In this document: positions 41,362 to 49,990 of the stretch, one piece after another
Position numbering within the stretch: position 1 is the stretch's first letter
Layout: each line of letters begins with the position of its first letter
Assembly: GCA_002716585.1 (NCBI GenBank)
Contig: PBBL01000016.1
Coordinates: 1-64,000 of the forward strand
Source: Myxococcales bacterium
Lineage (GTDB): Bacteria > Myxococcota_A > Bradymonadia > Bradymonadales > GCA-2716585
Length of the DNA: 64,000 nt
Direction of reading: 5' to 3'
Notes under the pieces: model-generated
The model's input: only the letters and a program-made list of their open reading frames with translations
Databases searched by the model: none
What the model was told of the DNA's origin: nothing
Translations under genes and position numbers: made by a program

Positions 41362-42300
41362 TCAGTAGGCGACGCCCATGTCCTCAGCGGCCTCTTTGGC
41401 GCTGTCGGTGACGACGTCATCGAGGTTGTTGCGGGTCGGCGCGGCGGCGGCCCGGGACTTCATGGAGGGGCGGGCCTTCTTGAGGCGGCCCTCCTTGATG
41501 AGCTTGTCGCCGCCGCGGCCCCAGTCCTTCTTCTCAAGCACCCCTTCGGCCTCGTACATGTCCCCGTCGTAGTAGATGACGGAGCGCTGAACGCCGCTGT
41601 CGTCGGTCACGACCGCCTCGTAGGTGAGGGTCTTGTACTGACCGTTGGTGCGCGCGGCGAGCATCTCGAACTCGCTGCGACCGGAGCTGAGGCCGCTGCA
41701 CCCGATGGTGTTGATGGTGACCTTCTTCGCCTTGGCCTTCTCGATGGCGCCCGCGAGGCTGTAGCCGTCCTGGTAGTCGTCGTGGCTGGGGGCGTCGCCG
41801 ACGAGGTAGATGAGGCGCGTCACGCCCTGCTTGGCGTCCCACTGCATGTCCAGGGCCTCGTGCAGCCCTCGCCCGACGTGCTCCTGCCAGTCACCGCCGC
41901 CGTTGGCGCGGATCGCCATCAGCTCGGAGTGGACGGCGTCCACGTCGCGGGTGAGGTCGGTCTTGCGGACGAGGAACGCGTCGCCGCGATCCTGGTAGAA
42001 GACCAGGCCGAAGCGGATGTCAGGGCGCGGCTTGCCCTCCATGAGGCTGTTGGCGATGGTCCAGATCTCCTTCTTGACGACCTCGATCTCGTCACCCATG
42101 CTCCCGGTGGCGTCGATGGTGAAGACCACGTCCAGGCGAGGCTTGGTGGCCTGCTGCTGGACCACGGGGGGATCGGCGGGGGGGGTCTTGATGTCGGCGG
42201 TGGCGCGCTGGTTCGACAGGCCCACGATCGCCGCGGCCAACACGATGACACCGGCGACGGTCCAGATAGCGTAGGATCCACCCTTTTGCGAAGCAGCCAT
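41362..42300 (-). CDS. Membrane-anchored von Willebrand factor A protein
   Basis: A 312-residue protein with an N-terminal span (~10-28, AIWTVAGVIVLAAAIVGLS) and no lipobox, so N-in with an exported vWA domain. The MIDAS is DVVFTIDATGSMGDEIE (Asp63 in a DATGS variant of DxSxS), with later RFGLVFYQDRGD and LIYLVGDAPSHDDY supplying the Thr/Asp positions. The C-terminal ~60 residues are basic and proline-poor (RLKKARPSMKSRAAAAP). ATG 42300 follows GAGAGAGG, so the longer frame is rejected. It is divergent from a lipoprotein gene. Similar vWA proteins act in envelope or adhesion complexes; no partner is evident. Confidence 0.85.
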   Translation of the reverse strand: MAASQKGGSYAIWTVAGVIVLAAAIVGLSNQRATADIKTPPADPPVVQQQATKPRLDVVFTIDATGSMGDEIEVVKKEIWTIANSLMEGKPRPDIRFGLVFYQDRGDAFLVRKTDLTRDVDAVHSELMAIRANGGGDWQEHVGRGLHEALDMQWDAKQGVTRLIYLVGDAPSHDDYQDGYSLAGAIEKAKAKKVTINTIGCSGLSSGRSEFEMLAARTNGQYKTLTYEAVVTDDSGVQRSVIYYDGDMYEAEGVLEKKDWGRGGDKLIKEGRLKKARPSMKSRAAAAPTRNNLDDVVTDSAKEAAEDMGVAY

Positions 42301-42427
42301 GATCAACCTCTCTCCTCGTTGGGGACAACCGGATGCGCGTGGACGTAGAATGCGGCCACGCCGTGTTGTTGTGTGTGGTACCTTGCTGAAGCGCGGCACG
42401 TGAGGTCAAAACGCGATGGAGTTCTCG

Positions 42428-43507
42428 ATGGATCTAAAAAAAGTCATCCCCGAGCAGAAAGAACCCCAACATCGGCCCCGACGACGCGGAGCGCCTCTTT
42501 GTGGCACCACCCTCCTGGTGGCGGCGCTGGCGATGACGGCGTGTGGTGGGCCGGAGGTGGAGGCGCCGGGGGGCATCCCGACGGTCACCGACACCGCCTG
42601 CGCCTTCGCCGCGCCCCCGACCGAGCACGGCACCTCCGAGACCCCGTTCACGTGCCGGGGCATGCTCGCGGAGCTGGGGGGGAGCGTCATCGGGCTGGTC
42701 CAGACGAGCAAGGAGGGGAGCTACTCGCTCGTCTCACTCAAGCCGGACGGCACCACGGCGGCCTCTCAGGAGACCCCCCACACGAGCAAGCCCTACCTCG
42801 TCGAGATCACCAGGGGCTTCCTCCTCATCTCCGCCGAGGATGACAAGGTGCTGATCACCCAGCACAACACCGCCCTGACCCGAGTCGAGGACGCCTCCTC
42901 GCGCCGCACGATGGCGGGCGGCGAGATCGTGGACTTCGACGTCGCGCGCTGGCCCACGAGCGGCCCCGCTGAGCAGATCGTGGTCGCGACCTCGACGACC
43001 ACCACGATCCGGGCCTGGTCGTTGAATGGAGACGACGACGGCGAGCCGGTCGCCCTGGACGTGCTGACCTTCCCGGAGATGCCCGACTGCAACGACCTCA
43101 AGCTCACCGCGACGGCGCCGGGGGCGTGGTCCGCGCGCTTGCGCTGCGAGATGATCATGCCGTTCGAGCCCAAGGTCGCCGATGGGGTCGCCGAGGTGCC
43201 CGGGTTTGACGAGGAGAGCGAGGAGTACCCCGACTTCGCCGACATCCGCCTCTCCCTGACCGACGAGCTGAAGGTGAGCGCGGCCAGCGCCAGAGAGGTC
43301 AAGGACATCTCAACCGACCCGGATCCCAGCTACGCGCTCAAGAAGTACCTCAAGGAGCAGCTCCCGCGGGACAAGGGGCACCGGGTTCGCATCCTCGACG
43401 CCCTCCCGATCGGCGGCGAGCAGGCGATGACGCTCGCCTGCGTCGGCCCCGATGACGCGCCCGCGACCTTCATCTCCGCCGCCCTCACCTGCGCCGAGCG
43501 CCCCTGA
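42428..43507 (+). CDS. Predicted lipoprotein of unknown function
   Basis: A 359-residue lipoprotein. An unusually long, basic n-region (KEPQHRPRRRG) precedes GTTLLVAALAMTAC, with lipobox Cys39. The mature part is beta-rich with hydrophobic strands (GFLLISAEDDKVLITQH, QIVVATSTTTTIRAWSL, IGGEQAMTLACVG), suggesting a propeller-like or WD-type arrangement, but the repeats are too degenerate to name. ATG 42428 is preferred over 42416 because GGAG lies six bases before it. It shares a 127-bp divergent promoter region with the vWA gene. Confidence 0.75.
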   Translation: MDLKKVIPEQKEPQHRPRRRGAPLCGTTLLVAALAMTACGGPEVEAPGGIPTVTDTACAFAAPPTEHGTSETPFTCRGMLAELGGSVIGLVQTSKEGSYSLVSLKPDGTTAASQETPHTSKPYLVEITRGFLLISAEDDKVLITQHNTALTRVEDASSRRTMAGGEIVDFDVARWPTSGPAEQIVVATSTTTTIRAWSLNGDDDGEPVALDVLTFPEMPDCNDLKLTATAPGAWSARLRCEMIMPFEPKVADGVAEVPGFDEESEEYPDFADIRLSLTDELKVSAASAREVKDISTDPDPSYALKKYLKEQLPRDKGHRVRILDALPIGGEQAMTLACVGPDDAPATFISAALTCAERP

Positions 43508-43513
43508 GCGGCG

Positions 43514-45166
43514 TCACGGCCCGAGGAGCGCCCGCTCCATCAAGCGCCCCAGCTCCGTGTGGTGCAACAAGCCGCCGAACGGCCTCGTCGCCGCCGGGGG
43601 ACCCAGGGTGATGACCGCGACCGGGGTGTGGGTGTGGGTCGCGGTGGACCACACGACGTTCTGCTGCGCGGCGAGCTGACGGGCGAGCAGGTTGCCGCGC
43701 ACCTCCTCGGCGAAGATGAAGAAGGCCTCCAGATCGTCCACGCGCGGCACCGTCTCGGCATGCAGGTAGGGGTGGCCCGGGGTCAGGTAGGGGTTGGGCT
43801 CCGAGGCGAGCACGGCGCGCGCGCCGTCCACGGAGAGAGAGAAGCCGGTGTACTCACGCACGCGCCGCGCCAAAGCCTCAGGCGAGCGATCGTCGCTCGC
43901 GCCGTGCTCCTCCACGATCTTTTGCAGCGGCTTCTGCTGGTTGTAGAGCCGGTCCAGCGTCGACAGCGCCCCGTAGTTGTAGTTGGCCTTGTAGGGGCGC
44001 TCCTTGAAGGCCGCTCCCGGCAGGGGGCGGGGCTCGGGCAGCGAGGCGCCCGAGTAGCTGAGGCCCAGCCCGCCGGTCTCGTGATCGGCGGTGATGATGA
44101 CCAGGGTGTCTTCTCGCCCACGCGCCCACGCGTGAACGACGCGAACGGCGTCGTCGAACTTGATCATCTCGTGGAGCAGCAGGCCGACGTCGTTGTTGTG
44201 CCCGGCCCAGTCGATCTGCCCCCCCTCGACCATCAGGAAAAAGCCGTCCTCGTCGCGCGACAGGATGTCGAGCGCCTGATCGGTCATCTCGGCGAGCGAC
44301 GGCTCGGTGCGCTCGGGGTCCGCCTTGGCGCGGGTGTTGCGGAGGCCGTCCATCATCCCGGAGTGGGCGAACAGGCCGAGCACCCTGCCCCCCTCCACCT
44401 GAGCGAGCGCGCTGCGCTCAAAAACGACCTCGTAGCCTGCGGCGCGGGCCTCGGCGAGCAGGTCGCGCTCGTCCTCCCGCCTGGAGGTGACGCGGAGCGC
44501 GTCGCCGACCAGGGCGCTGAGCTTCTCGTGGGCGGGGCTCCCCTCCCTGGCGGCCGAGCCAGGGACCCAGTGCCGGAGGCCACCTGAGAGCATGACGTCC
44601 GGGGCGGTCGCGAGCATATCGACCGCGATGGCGTTCTCCAGGTTTCGGTAGGGCTGATGGGCGGCGAAGGCGGCGGGGGTGGCGTGGGTCAGGCGGGTGT
44701 CGGAGACCAGCCCGGTGGCCTTGCCCGCGCGCTTCGCCTTCTCCAGGATGGTCTCCACGGGGTCACCGTCGGCGTTCAGCCCGATCATCTCGGGCAACGC
44801 CTCCTGACCGATCGCCAGCTGCGTCGCCGAGCAGGCGGAGTCGACGACGAGGTGCTGCGCCGGTCCGTGCCGCGAGAGGCCGACGCGGCCGTCGTCCATC
44901 ACCTGCTCCAGCGCGACGGGGCGATCCTTGTAGATCGAGGCCGGGGCGCGGTGGGCGTACTCAAACAGGAGCCCGAGCTGCTGTGGCCCCATGCCGTCAC
45001 CGATCATGAGGATGACGTTCCGAACCCGCCCAGGCGCCTCGGGTGCGGCGGCGTGAGGCGGATCGGTTCGGGTTGGCTCGAGCGTCGCGCAGCTCCACAG
45101 CGCGGCGGCGAGGGGGATGAACAACAAGAAGCGCGAGCAGGGAGGCGATGGGATCTCGACGGACAT
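43514..45166 (-). CDS. Alkaline phosphatase (PhoA-type) lipoprotein
   Basis: A 550-residue metallophosphatase of the alkaline phosphatase superfamily. It has a lipoprotein signal (LLFIPLAAALWSC, Cys26). Metal- and phosphate-binding motifs are complete: VILMIGDGMGPQ, the nucleophile serine in VVDSACSAT, LMVEGGQIDWAGHNND, and IITADHETGG, with a final HTHTPVAV histidine pair. It should release phosphate from monoesters at the cell surface. The C-terminal GGLLHHTELGRL tail is usual. ATG 45166 gives the signal peptide; the longer frame does not. No Pho-box-like motif was recognised upstream. Confidence 0.92.
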   Translation of the reverse strand: MSVEIPSPPCSRFLLFIPLAAALWSCATLEPTRTDPPHAAAPEAPGRVRNVILMIGDGMGPQQLGLLFEYAHRAPASIYKDRPVALEQVMDDGRVGLSRHGPAQHLVVDSACSATQLAIGQEALPEMIGLNADGDPVETILEKAKRAGKATGLVSDTRLTHATPAAFAAHQPYRNLENAIAVDMLATAPDVMLSGGLRHWVPGSAAREGSPAHEKLSALVGDALRVTSRREDERDLLAEARAAGYEVVFERSALAQVEGGRVLGLFAHSGMMDGLRNTRAKADPERTEPSLAEMTDQALDILSRDEDGFFLMVEGGQIDWAGHNNDVGLLLHEMIKFDDAVRVVHAWARGREDTLVIITADHETGGLGLSYSGASLPEPRPLPGAAFKERPYKANYNYGALSTLDRLYNQQKPLQKIVEEHGASDDRSPEALARRVREYTGFSLSVDGARAVLASEPNPYLTPGHPYLHAETVPRVDDLEAFFIFAEEVRGNLLARQLAAQQNVVWSTATHTHTPVAVITLGPPAATRPFGGLLHHTELGRLMERALLGP

Positions 45167-45340
45167 GGTGAGGTCATCCTGGAAAGGGTTCTCGATGAAC
45201 ACACGCGCCCAGGGGCAGGGAGCGAGTCGCTCCTCTGCGAGGGCACCTGAACCATGGAGAGAGCAAGCAGGTATAACCTCAACGGGCGACAAAGGCCAGC
45301 GCCGCCCTCAACATCCGGGGCGCGCTGGCCTGACGCGGCC

Positions 45341-48300
45341 TCAAGCGGGGGCGTCGCCCTCGCGGGAGATCGTGAACGAGAGCCGCCCCTCGGCGACCGC
45401 GACGCGGACGCGCTGGCCTTCAACGATCTCGCCGCGGAGGATCATGTCGGCGATCTCGGTCTCGACGAGGCGCTGGAGGGTGGTCCGCATGGGGCGCGCG
45501 CCCAGCTCGGGGTCGTACCCACCGTGGTCGATCAAGAACTCAAAGACGGCGTCCGAGGCCACCATCTCGATGTGGCGCTCGACCTTGATGTGGCGTGCGG
45601 AGTCGTTGAACTGGAGGCGCGCGATCCGGGCGACCTCGTAGCGCGACAGCGGTCCGAAGACGAGGCGCTCGTTGATGCGGTTCCACAGCTCGCTGGTGAG
45701 CGCCTTGCGGGCGGCGCCGAGGACCGCCTCCATCAGCTCGGGGGTGAGCGCGGGGGCGCCGCTGAGGTAGGCGCCGTTCTGGACGACGTCGGGGGCGAAG
45801 CCGATCCGGGGCTGGGTGACCTCGGCGAGCCGGGCGGCGAAGTGCTCGGCGCCGAGGTTGCTCGTCATGATGACGACGGTGTTGGAGAAGTCCACGGTGC
45901 GGTTGCGGCCATCGGTGAGGCGGCCATCGTCCAGCAGCTGCAGGAGGATGTTGAGCACCTCAGGGTGGGCCTTCTCGATCTCGTCAAAGAGGATGATCTG
46001 GTAGGGGCGCTTGCGGACCGCCTCGGTGAGCTGCCCGCCCTGGTCGTAGCCGACGTAGCCGGGAGGGGCGCCGATCATGCGGCTGACGGTGTGGGACTCG
46101 GTGAACTCGCTCATGTCCAGGCGGACGAAGGCGTTGCGATCGCGGAAGAGGAAGTCCGCGAGCACCTTGACGAGTTCGGTCTTGCCCACGCCGGTCGGCC
46201 CGAGGAAGAGGAACGAGCCGATCGGGCGACCGGAGTGGAAGCCCGCGTAGTTGCGGCGGATCACCTCGCTCAAGCGACGGATGACGTCCTGGTGACCGAT
46301 GAGGCTGGCGCCGATGATCTCCTCCATGCGGAGGAAGCGCTCCCGGTCGCGCATGAGGAGCTTGTCCACAGGGACGCCGGTCTGTGAGGAGACGACGTTG
46401 GCGATCACCTCACGATCGACCCGCTCAAGGCCCATGCGGCGGGCGCAGCTCCCGCCGAGGTCGATGAGGTTGATCGCCTTGTCGGGCAGGCGCAGCTCGG
46501 GGATGTAGCGCTGCGCGAGGTGCACGGCGGCCTCGACGGCGTCATCGTCGTAGGCGACGTCGTGGTGGCTGCTGTACTTCGAGAGGATGCCGCGGATGAC
46601 CTCGATCGCCTCCTCGCGGGTGGGCTCGTTGACGGAGATGAGCTGAAAGCGCCGCCCGAAGGGGCCATCGACCTCGATGAAGCGCTTGTACTCCTCCTCG
46701 GTGGTGGCGCCGACGCAGGGGAACTCGCCGCGGGCGAGCGCCGCCTTGAGTTCACCGGCGGCGTCAGCGCCGTCGCCGCTGCCTCCGGCGCCCATCCAGG
46801 TGTGCAGCTCATCGAGGAAGACGACGACGCGCCCGTCGGCCTTCTTGACCTCGTCCTTGATGTGGATGAGCCGCTCGGAGAAGGAGCCGCGCAGGTGGGT
46901 GCCCGACAACAGGCGGCCCATCTCCAGCTCGACGACGATGCGCTCGGCCCCGTTGGGCTCGGGGTTGATCAGGCTGAGCGCCAACCCCTCGACGATCGCG
47001 GTCTTGCCCACCCCGGCGGGGCCGACGAGCAGCGGGTTGTTGTTGCGGCGCTTGTTGAGGGTGTCGATGACCTGCGAGATCTCCTTCTCTCGCCCGACCA
47101 GATCGTCGATGTTCCCACGGACCGCCTCCAGGCTGAGGTTGCGGCCCAGCTCGGCGAGGAACGGGTAGACCTCGGGGTCGAGGGCGTAGTGCTCCTCAAG
47201 GTGCTGCACCTGCTCGGGGGTGAGCGGCGCCCGGGAGATCCGGGTGACGGCGTCCTTGTCGACCTCAAGCAGCGACACCTCGGGGGCCACCGCGGGCTCC
47301 TCCTCGGGCTCCGGCTGCTCGCCGTGGGCCTGCTGGGGCGACTCGGGGGCGGCGGGCTCCTCCTCGTCGCGGCGGGTGCGGCGACGGCGGGGGTGCGCCT
47401 CATCGGCGGTGGGCTGCTCGACGCCCTGGATGATGTCGTCGATGGAGCTGCCGTCACCAAACAGGGACTCGGCGAGGTCGTCGAGCGACGCGGGTTGGGT
47501 CTGAGGGGGCTTGCTCTGGGGGCGACGGCTCCCAAAGCGGCCCTGGAGGCGCTCCAGCAGGTTCTTGCGCTTGCTGCTGCGCCGCGCGTCGTGGCGCGGC
47601 GTCGTCGGCGTGAGGCGCGACGAGGAGCGCCGCGGCGTGGTGGTGCGCTGAGGCGACGGCACCGGGCGCCGGGAGCGCGACTCGGACGAGCGAGGGCGCC
47701 GCGACCGGGAGGGGCGCGGCGGCTGCGGCGGGTACCCGAGCGGCGCGTTGAAGCGCTGCCCGGCGCCGCGGGGCAGCTCCGGGTAGGGGCGCTGCGGCGG
47801 GTGCGTGCCTGAGCCGGGCGCTGGAGGCTGAACCCGCATCGCGCTGTCCGACGGCGATGGGACATGGCCCGGCATGGGCTGGGCTCGCAGCAGGCTGCTG
47901 GAGGACGGCCCGGTGACCGGGGGCGCAAGCGGGTGTGGGGCGAAGGCCGACGGGGGGGCCGGCTGGCGCTGAGACCAGTCGGGGACGAGCTGCCCGCTGG
48001 TCGTCCCCGGCGGCAGGTAGGGGTTCGGCGCGTTGAGCGGGTGGTTGGGGTCGAGCCAGCCGTCGCCGCGGCTCGGCGGCGCCTCCTGGGCGTGCTGCCC
48101 CGGCCAACCCGCGGCCCGGCCCCTCTCCTGACCAACGCGCTCCGCCACCTGCTCCTCGACCAGCGCGCCCGCGCGGGTGAGCGCGGTCATCTCGGACGAG
48201 ATGGACATCGCCTCGTAGTTCGGGTGCAGCGTAAAGCGGTTGAGGAGTCGGTTGCGCAGGCGACCGGGATCGACGCCGTGCCGTTGGAGCACGAGGATCG

Positions 48301-48670
48301 CCAGGGAGTTGGTGCGGAAGCGCAGCAGCCCCGTCAGCAGGTGCGGCACGGTGATGCGCGCGTCCCCGCGCGAGGCCAGCTCCGCGGCGGTGCTCCAGAT
48401 CTCGCTGAGCACCTCGGGGGGCTCCAGCGCGTTCATGTCCGAGTACTCGACCGTGATCGGCGGCAGCTTGACGTCGTACTCGCGCAGCACCTCCCAGGCG
48501 GGGCTGTTCCGCTCCAGCAGGGAGACGAGCAGGTGGACGCTGGATGGCCGCATCCCTCGCTCGGTGGCGATGTGGTAGGTTTGTTCAACCAGGTACCTGG
48601 CAGGTGGGGTCAACGGGTATGGAAACGCCAGGTTTGGAATTGAGGTGCCCCCAGGTGTCATCCTTGACAT
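45341..48670 (-). CDS. Clp-type (ClpA/ClpC-like) AAA+ unfoldase with long disordered linker
   Basis: A 1109-residue Hsp100 protein. A Clp N-domain (~20-165; VEQTYHIATERGMRPSSVHLLVSLLE, ITVPHLLTGLLRF) is followed by ~300 residues of Pro/Ser/Arg-rich, presumably disordered sequence (~185-490). D1 has Walker A VGPAGVGKTAIVE near 550 and RVVVFLDELHTWMGAGG; D2 has FLGPTGVGKTELVK near 823, LFDEIEKAHPEV and NTVVIMTSNLGAE. There is no ClpB-like coiled-coil M domain. An IGF tripeptide in QPRIGFAPD near 955 sits where ClpA carries its ClpP-binding IGL loop. I therefore expect a ClpP partner rather than ClpB-type disaggregation. AGGAG precedes ATG 48670. Confidence 0.88.
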   Translation of the reverse strand: MSRMTPGGTSIPNLAFPYPLTPPARYLVEQTYHIATERGMRPSSVHLLVSLLERNSPAWEVLREYDVKLPPITVEYSDMNALEPPEVLSEIWSTAAELASRGDARITVPHLLTGLLRFRTNSLAILVLQRHGVDPGRLRNRLLNRFTLHPNYEAMSISSEMTALTRAGALVEEQVAERVGQERGRAAGWPGQHAQEAPPSRGDGWLDPNHPLNAPNPYLPPGTTSGQLVPDWSQRQPAPPSAFAPHPLAPPVTGPSSSSLLRAQPMPGHVPSPSDSAMRVQPPAPGSGTHPPQRPYPELPRGAGQRFNAPLGYPPQPPRPSRSRRPRSSESRSRRPVPSPQRTTTPRRSSSRLTPTTPRHDARRSSKRKNLLERLQGRFGSRRPQSKPPQTQPASLDDLAESLFGDGSSIDDIIQGVEQPTADEAHPRRRRTRRDEEEPAAPESPQQAHGEQPEPEEEPAVAPEVSLLEVDKDAVTRISRAPLTPEQVQHLEEHYALDPEVYPFLAELGRNLSLEAVRGNIDDLVGREKEISQVIDTLNKRRNNNPLLVGPAGVGKTAIVEGLALSLINPEPNGAERIVVELEMGRLLSGTHLRGSFSERLIHIKDEVKKADGRVVVFLDELHTWMGAGGSGDGADAAGELKAALARGEFPCVGATTEEEYKRFIEVDGPFGRRFQLISVNEPTREEAIEVIRGILSKYSSHHDVAYDDDAVEAAVHLAQRYIPELRLPDKAINLIDLGGSCARRMGLERVDREVIANVVSSQTGVPVDKLLMRDRERFLRMEEIIGASLIGHQDVIRRLSEVIRRNYAGFHSGRPIGSFLFLGPTGVGKTELVKVLADFLFRDRNAFVRLDMSEFTESHTVSRMIGAPPGYVGYDQGGQLTEAVRKRPYQIILFDEIEKAHPEVLNILLQLLDDGRLTDGRNRTVDFSNTVVIMTSNLGAEHFAARLAEVTQPRIGFAPDVVQNGAYLSGAPALTPELMEAVLGAARKALTSELWNRINERLVFGPLSRYEVARIARLQFNDSARHIKVERHIEMVASDAVFEFLIDHGGYDPELGARPMRTTLQRLVETEIADMILRGEIVEGQRVRVAVAEGRLSFTISREGDAPA

Positions 48671-49063
48671 GTGCTCCTCTCGTGGGCGTATTGTTTTATT
48701 GAGCTGGGTCGTTGAGGCGCTCGCTCAGGCGAGGTCGTGGAGTGATACACACCATCCGTGGTGTTTATCCATGCGACACAACACAGTTACCGCTCGTCTC
48801 CTGACCCCGCCTTACATCATGAGCCACCAGCCTTCTTGATCTAGCACAACGACCTGCGGCTGTCGAGCACCACATCACCCAACGCGGCCGTCAACCGTTC
48901 GTAAACTCCTTTCTTTACCTCACTGGACAACACTAACCCTCCCCTTAGATTTGGTTTCTGGATCAGTTTTGTGATTTTCGCGCTTGACGCCAGGGATCGT
49001 TCTCAGGTATCCGTTTCATGAACTCGACTGCCTCGCTGTTGACCGTATATCGACCGAAGCAGT

Positions 49064-49092
49064 CATGCTCCCCTCTGTTCACGGGGAGCATG
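49064..49092. other. 10-bp-stem hairpin in the clp/HTH-receiver intergenic region
   Basis: CATGCTCCCC (49064-49073) pairs exactly with GGGGAGCATG (49083-49092) around a 9-nt loop. It has no T-tract. It lies about 190 nt before the HTH-receiver ATG and could be part of a leader RNA or small RNA. Confidence 0.5.
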
Positions 49093-49169
49093 TCATCTGG
49101 CCGGATCGGTGAGGATTCACCGGTTGCAGATGTCCAACCCACGCACCCGGCGTGTTCGGTGATCCCGAA

Positions 49170-49194
49170 CCCACCCGGGACGCTCCCGGGTGGG
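49170..49194 (+). terminator. Strong 11-bp GC hairpin in the HTH-receiver leader
   Basis: CCCACCCGGGA (49170-49180), loop CGC, TCCCGGGTGGG (49184-49194). It is followed by ACTTGA rather than a T-run. It lies 88 nt before the coding start, so it could be an attenuator, the end of a small RNA starting near 49015, or an operator. Confidence 0.5.
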
Positions 49195-49282
49195 ACTTGA
49201 GCGCTGCAACCCCGGCGGTGGCTAAACACCGCGACGGTGATGATCGCCGTCGCATCACACACTCAAAGGGGGATACTGAACG

Positions 49283-49876
49283 ATGCCAGGAGAGATCAAT
49301 TACAACAAGGACGTCTTCACCACGTTCGAGGTGGCCAAGGTGTGCAACGCCAACATCACCTCGATCAAGAATTGGATCGAAGACGGCAAGATCCGTGCGT
49401 TCCGCACGCCCGGGGGACACTACCGCATCGAGCGCGCCGTCCTGATCGACTTCCTCAACCGCTACGGGATGCCCAACCCGTTCACCGCCCGCGATCGCAA
49501 GCGGGTCCTGATCATCGGCACCAACCCCGGGGACGTGGAGCTGGTGCGCCGCGCCGTTGGCCGCGACCACGAGGTCGAGGGCACCGACGACGGGATGGAG
49601 GCTGCGCTGATGGTCGGCGAGCGCCGCCCCGACTGCGTGGTCGTCGACATCCTCATGGATGGCTTCGACGGCGAGCGCTTCCTGAAGCTGATCCGCAAGA
49701 ACACCAAGTTCAACAACACCCGGCTCATCGTCTACTCCGACACCGACGACGCAGATCTTGAGGCCCGCGTCAAAGAGGAGCGGAGCAGCTCCGGTCAGCC
49801 GCTGGCGAACTACTTCGTGCGCCAGAGCGACGGCATCGATAAGCTCACCGAGGCGGTTGAGATCTCCCTGATCTGA
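49283..49876 (+). CDS. MerR/excisionase-type HTH fused to response-regulator receiver
   Basis: A 197-residue protein. Residues ~10-65 form a winged MerR/excisionase HTH (FTTFEVAKVCNANITSIKNWIEDGKIRAFRTPGGHYRIERAVLIDFL). Residues ~72-197 form a CheY-like receiver: RVLIIGTNPGDVELVRRAV, phosphoacceptor Asp122 in CVVVDILMDGFDGERFL, and the switch region RLIVYSDTDD. The C-terminal NYFVRQSDG lacks the canonical Lys-Pro, a substitution that can weaken phosphorylation. The HTH-first order is the reverse of most response regulators; it is seen in myxobacterial orphan regulators. No histidine kinase is adjacent. ATG 49283 has an AAAGGGGG ribosome site, and the leader carries two hairpins. Confidence 0.88.
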   Translation: MPGEINYNKDVFTTFEVAKVCNANITSIKNWIEDGKIRAFRTPGGHYRIERAVLIDFLNRYGMPNPFTARDRKRVLIIGTNPGDVELVRRAVGRDHEVEGTDDGMEAALMVGERRPDCVVVDILMDGFDGERFLKLIRKNTKFNNTRLIVYSDTDDADLEARVKEERSSSGQPLANYFVRQSDGIDKLTEAVEISLI

Positions 49877-49896
49877 ACCGCAGCGTCACGCACCGA

Positions 49897-49923
49897 CGAG
49901 GGCAGGCGCCTCGCCTGCCCTCG
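49897..49923. terminator. 12-bp-stem hairpin between convergent HTH-receiver and serA-like genes
   Basis: CGAGGGCAGGCG (49897-49908), loop CCT, CGCCTGCCCTCG (49912-49923). The position 20 nt after the HTH-receiver stop suits a terminator. No T-tract follows. Confidence 0.55.
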
Positions 49924-49990
49924 CCGCCCACCTCTTTGCGCTCACCGACGCCCACCCCCACGTGACTCACACACGCCAGGGGAGCGGACA

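Larger units (their letters stand above)
48671..49282. other. 612-bp intergenic region with lower GC and two hairpins
   Basis: It separates the leftward clp-type gene from the rightward HTH-receiver gene. The stretch ~48840-49000 is visibly less GC-rich than its flanks. It holds a possible promoter TTGACG (48984-48989)-N17-GTATCC and two hairpins (49064-49092 and 49170-49194). A minus-strand frame ending at 48963 (MLPVNRGEHDCFGRYTVNSE and on, 42 residues from 49091) reads like protein but lacks a ribosome-binding site; it could be a gene remnant. No tRNA or family RNA is recognised. Confidence 0.5.

Noticed and set aside
48963-49091. 42-codon minus-strand frame in the clp/HTH-receiver gap
   Set aside because: Protein-like end (AVEFMKRIPENDPW) but no Shine-Dalgarno and its start lies in a hairpin arm; kept only as a possible remnant, not as a gene.
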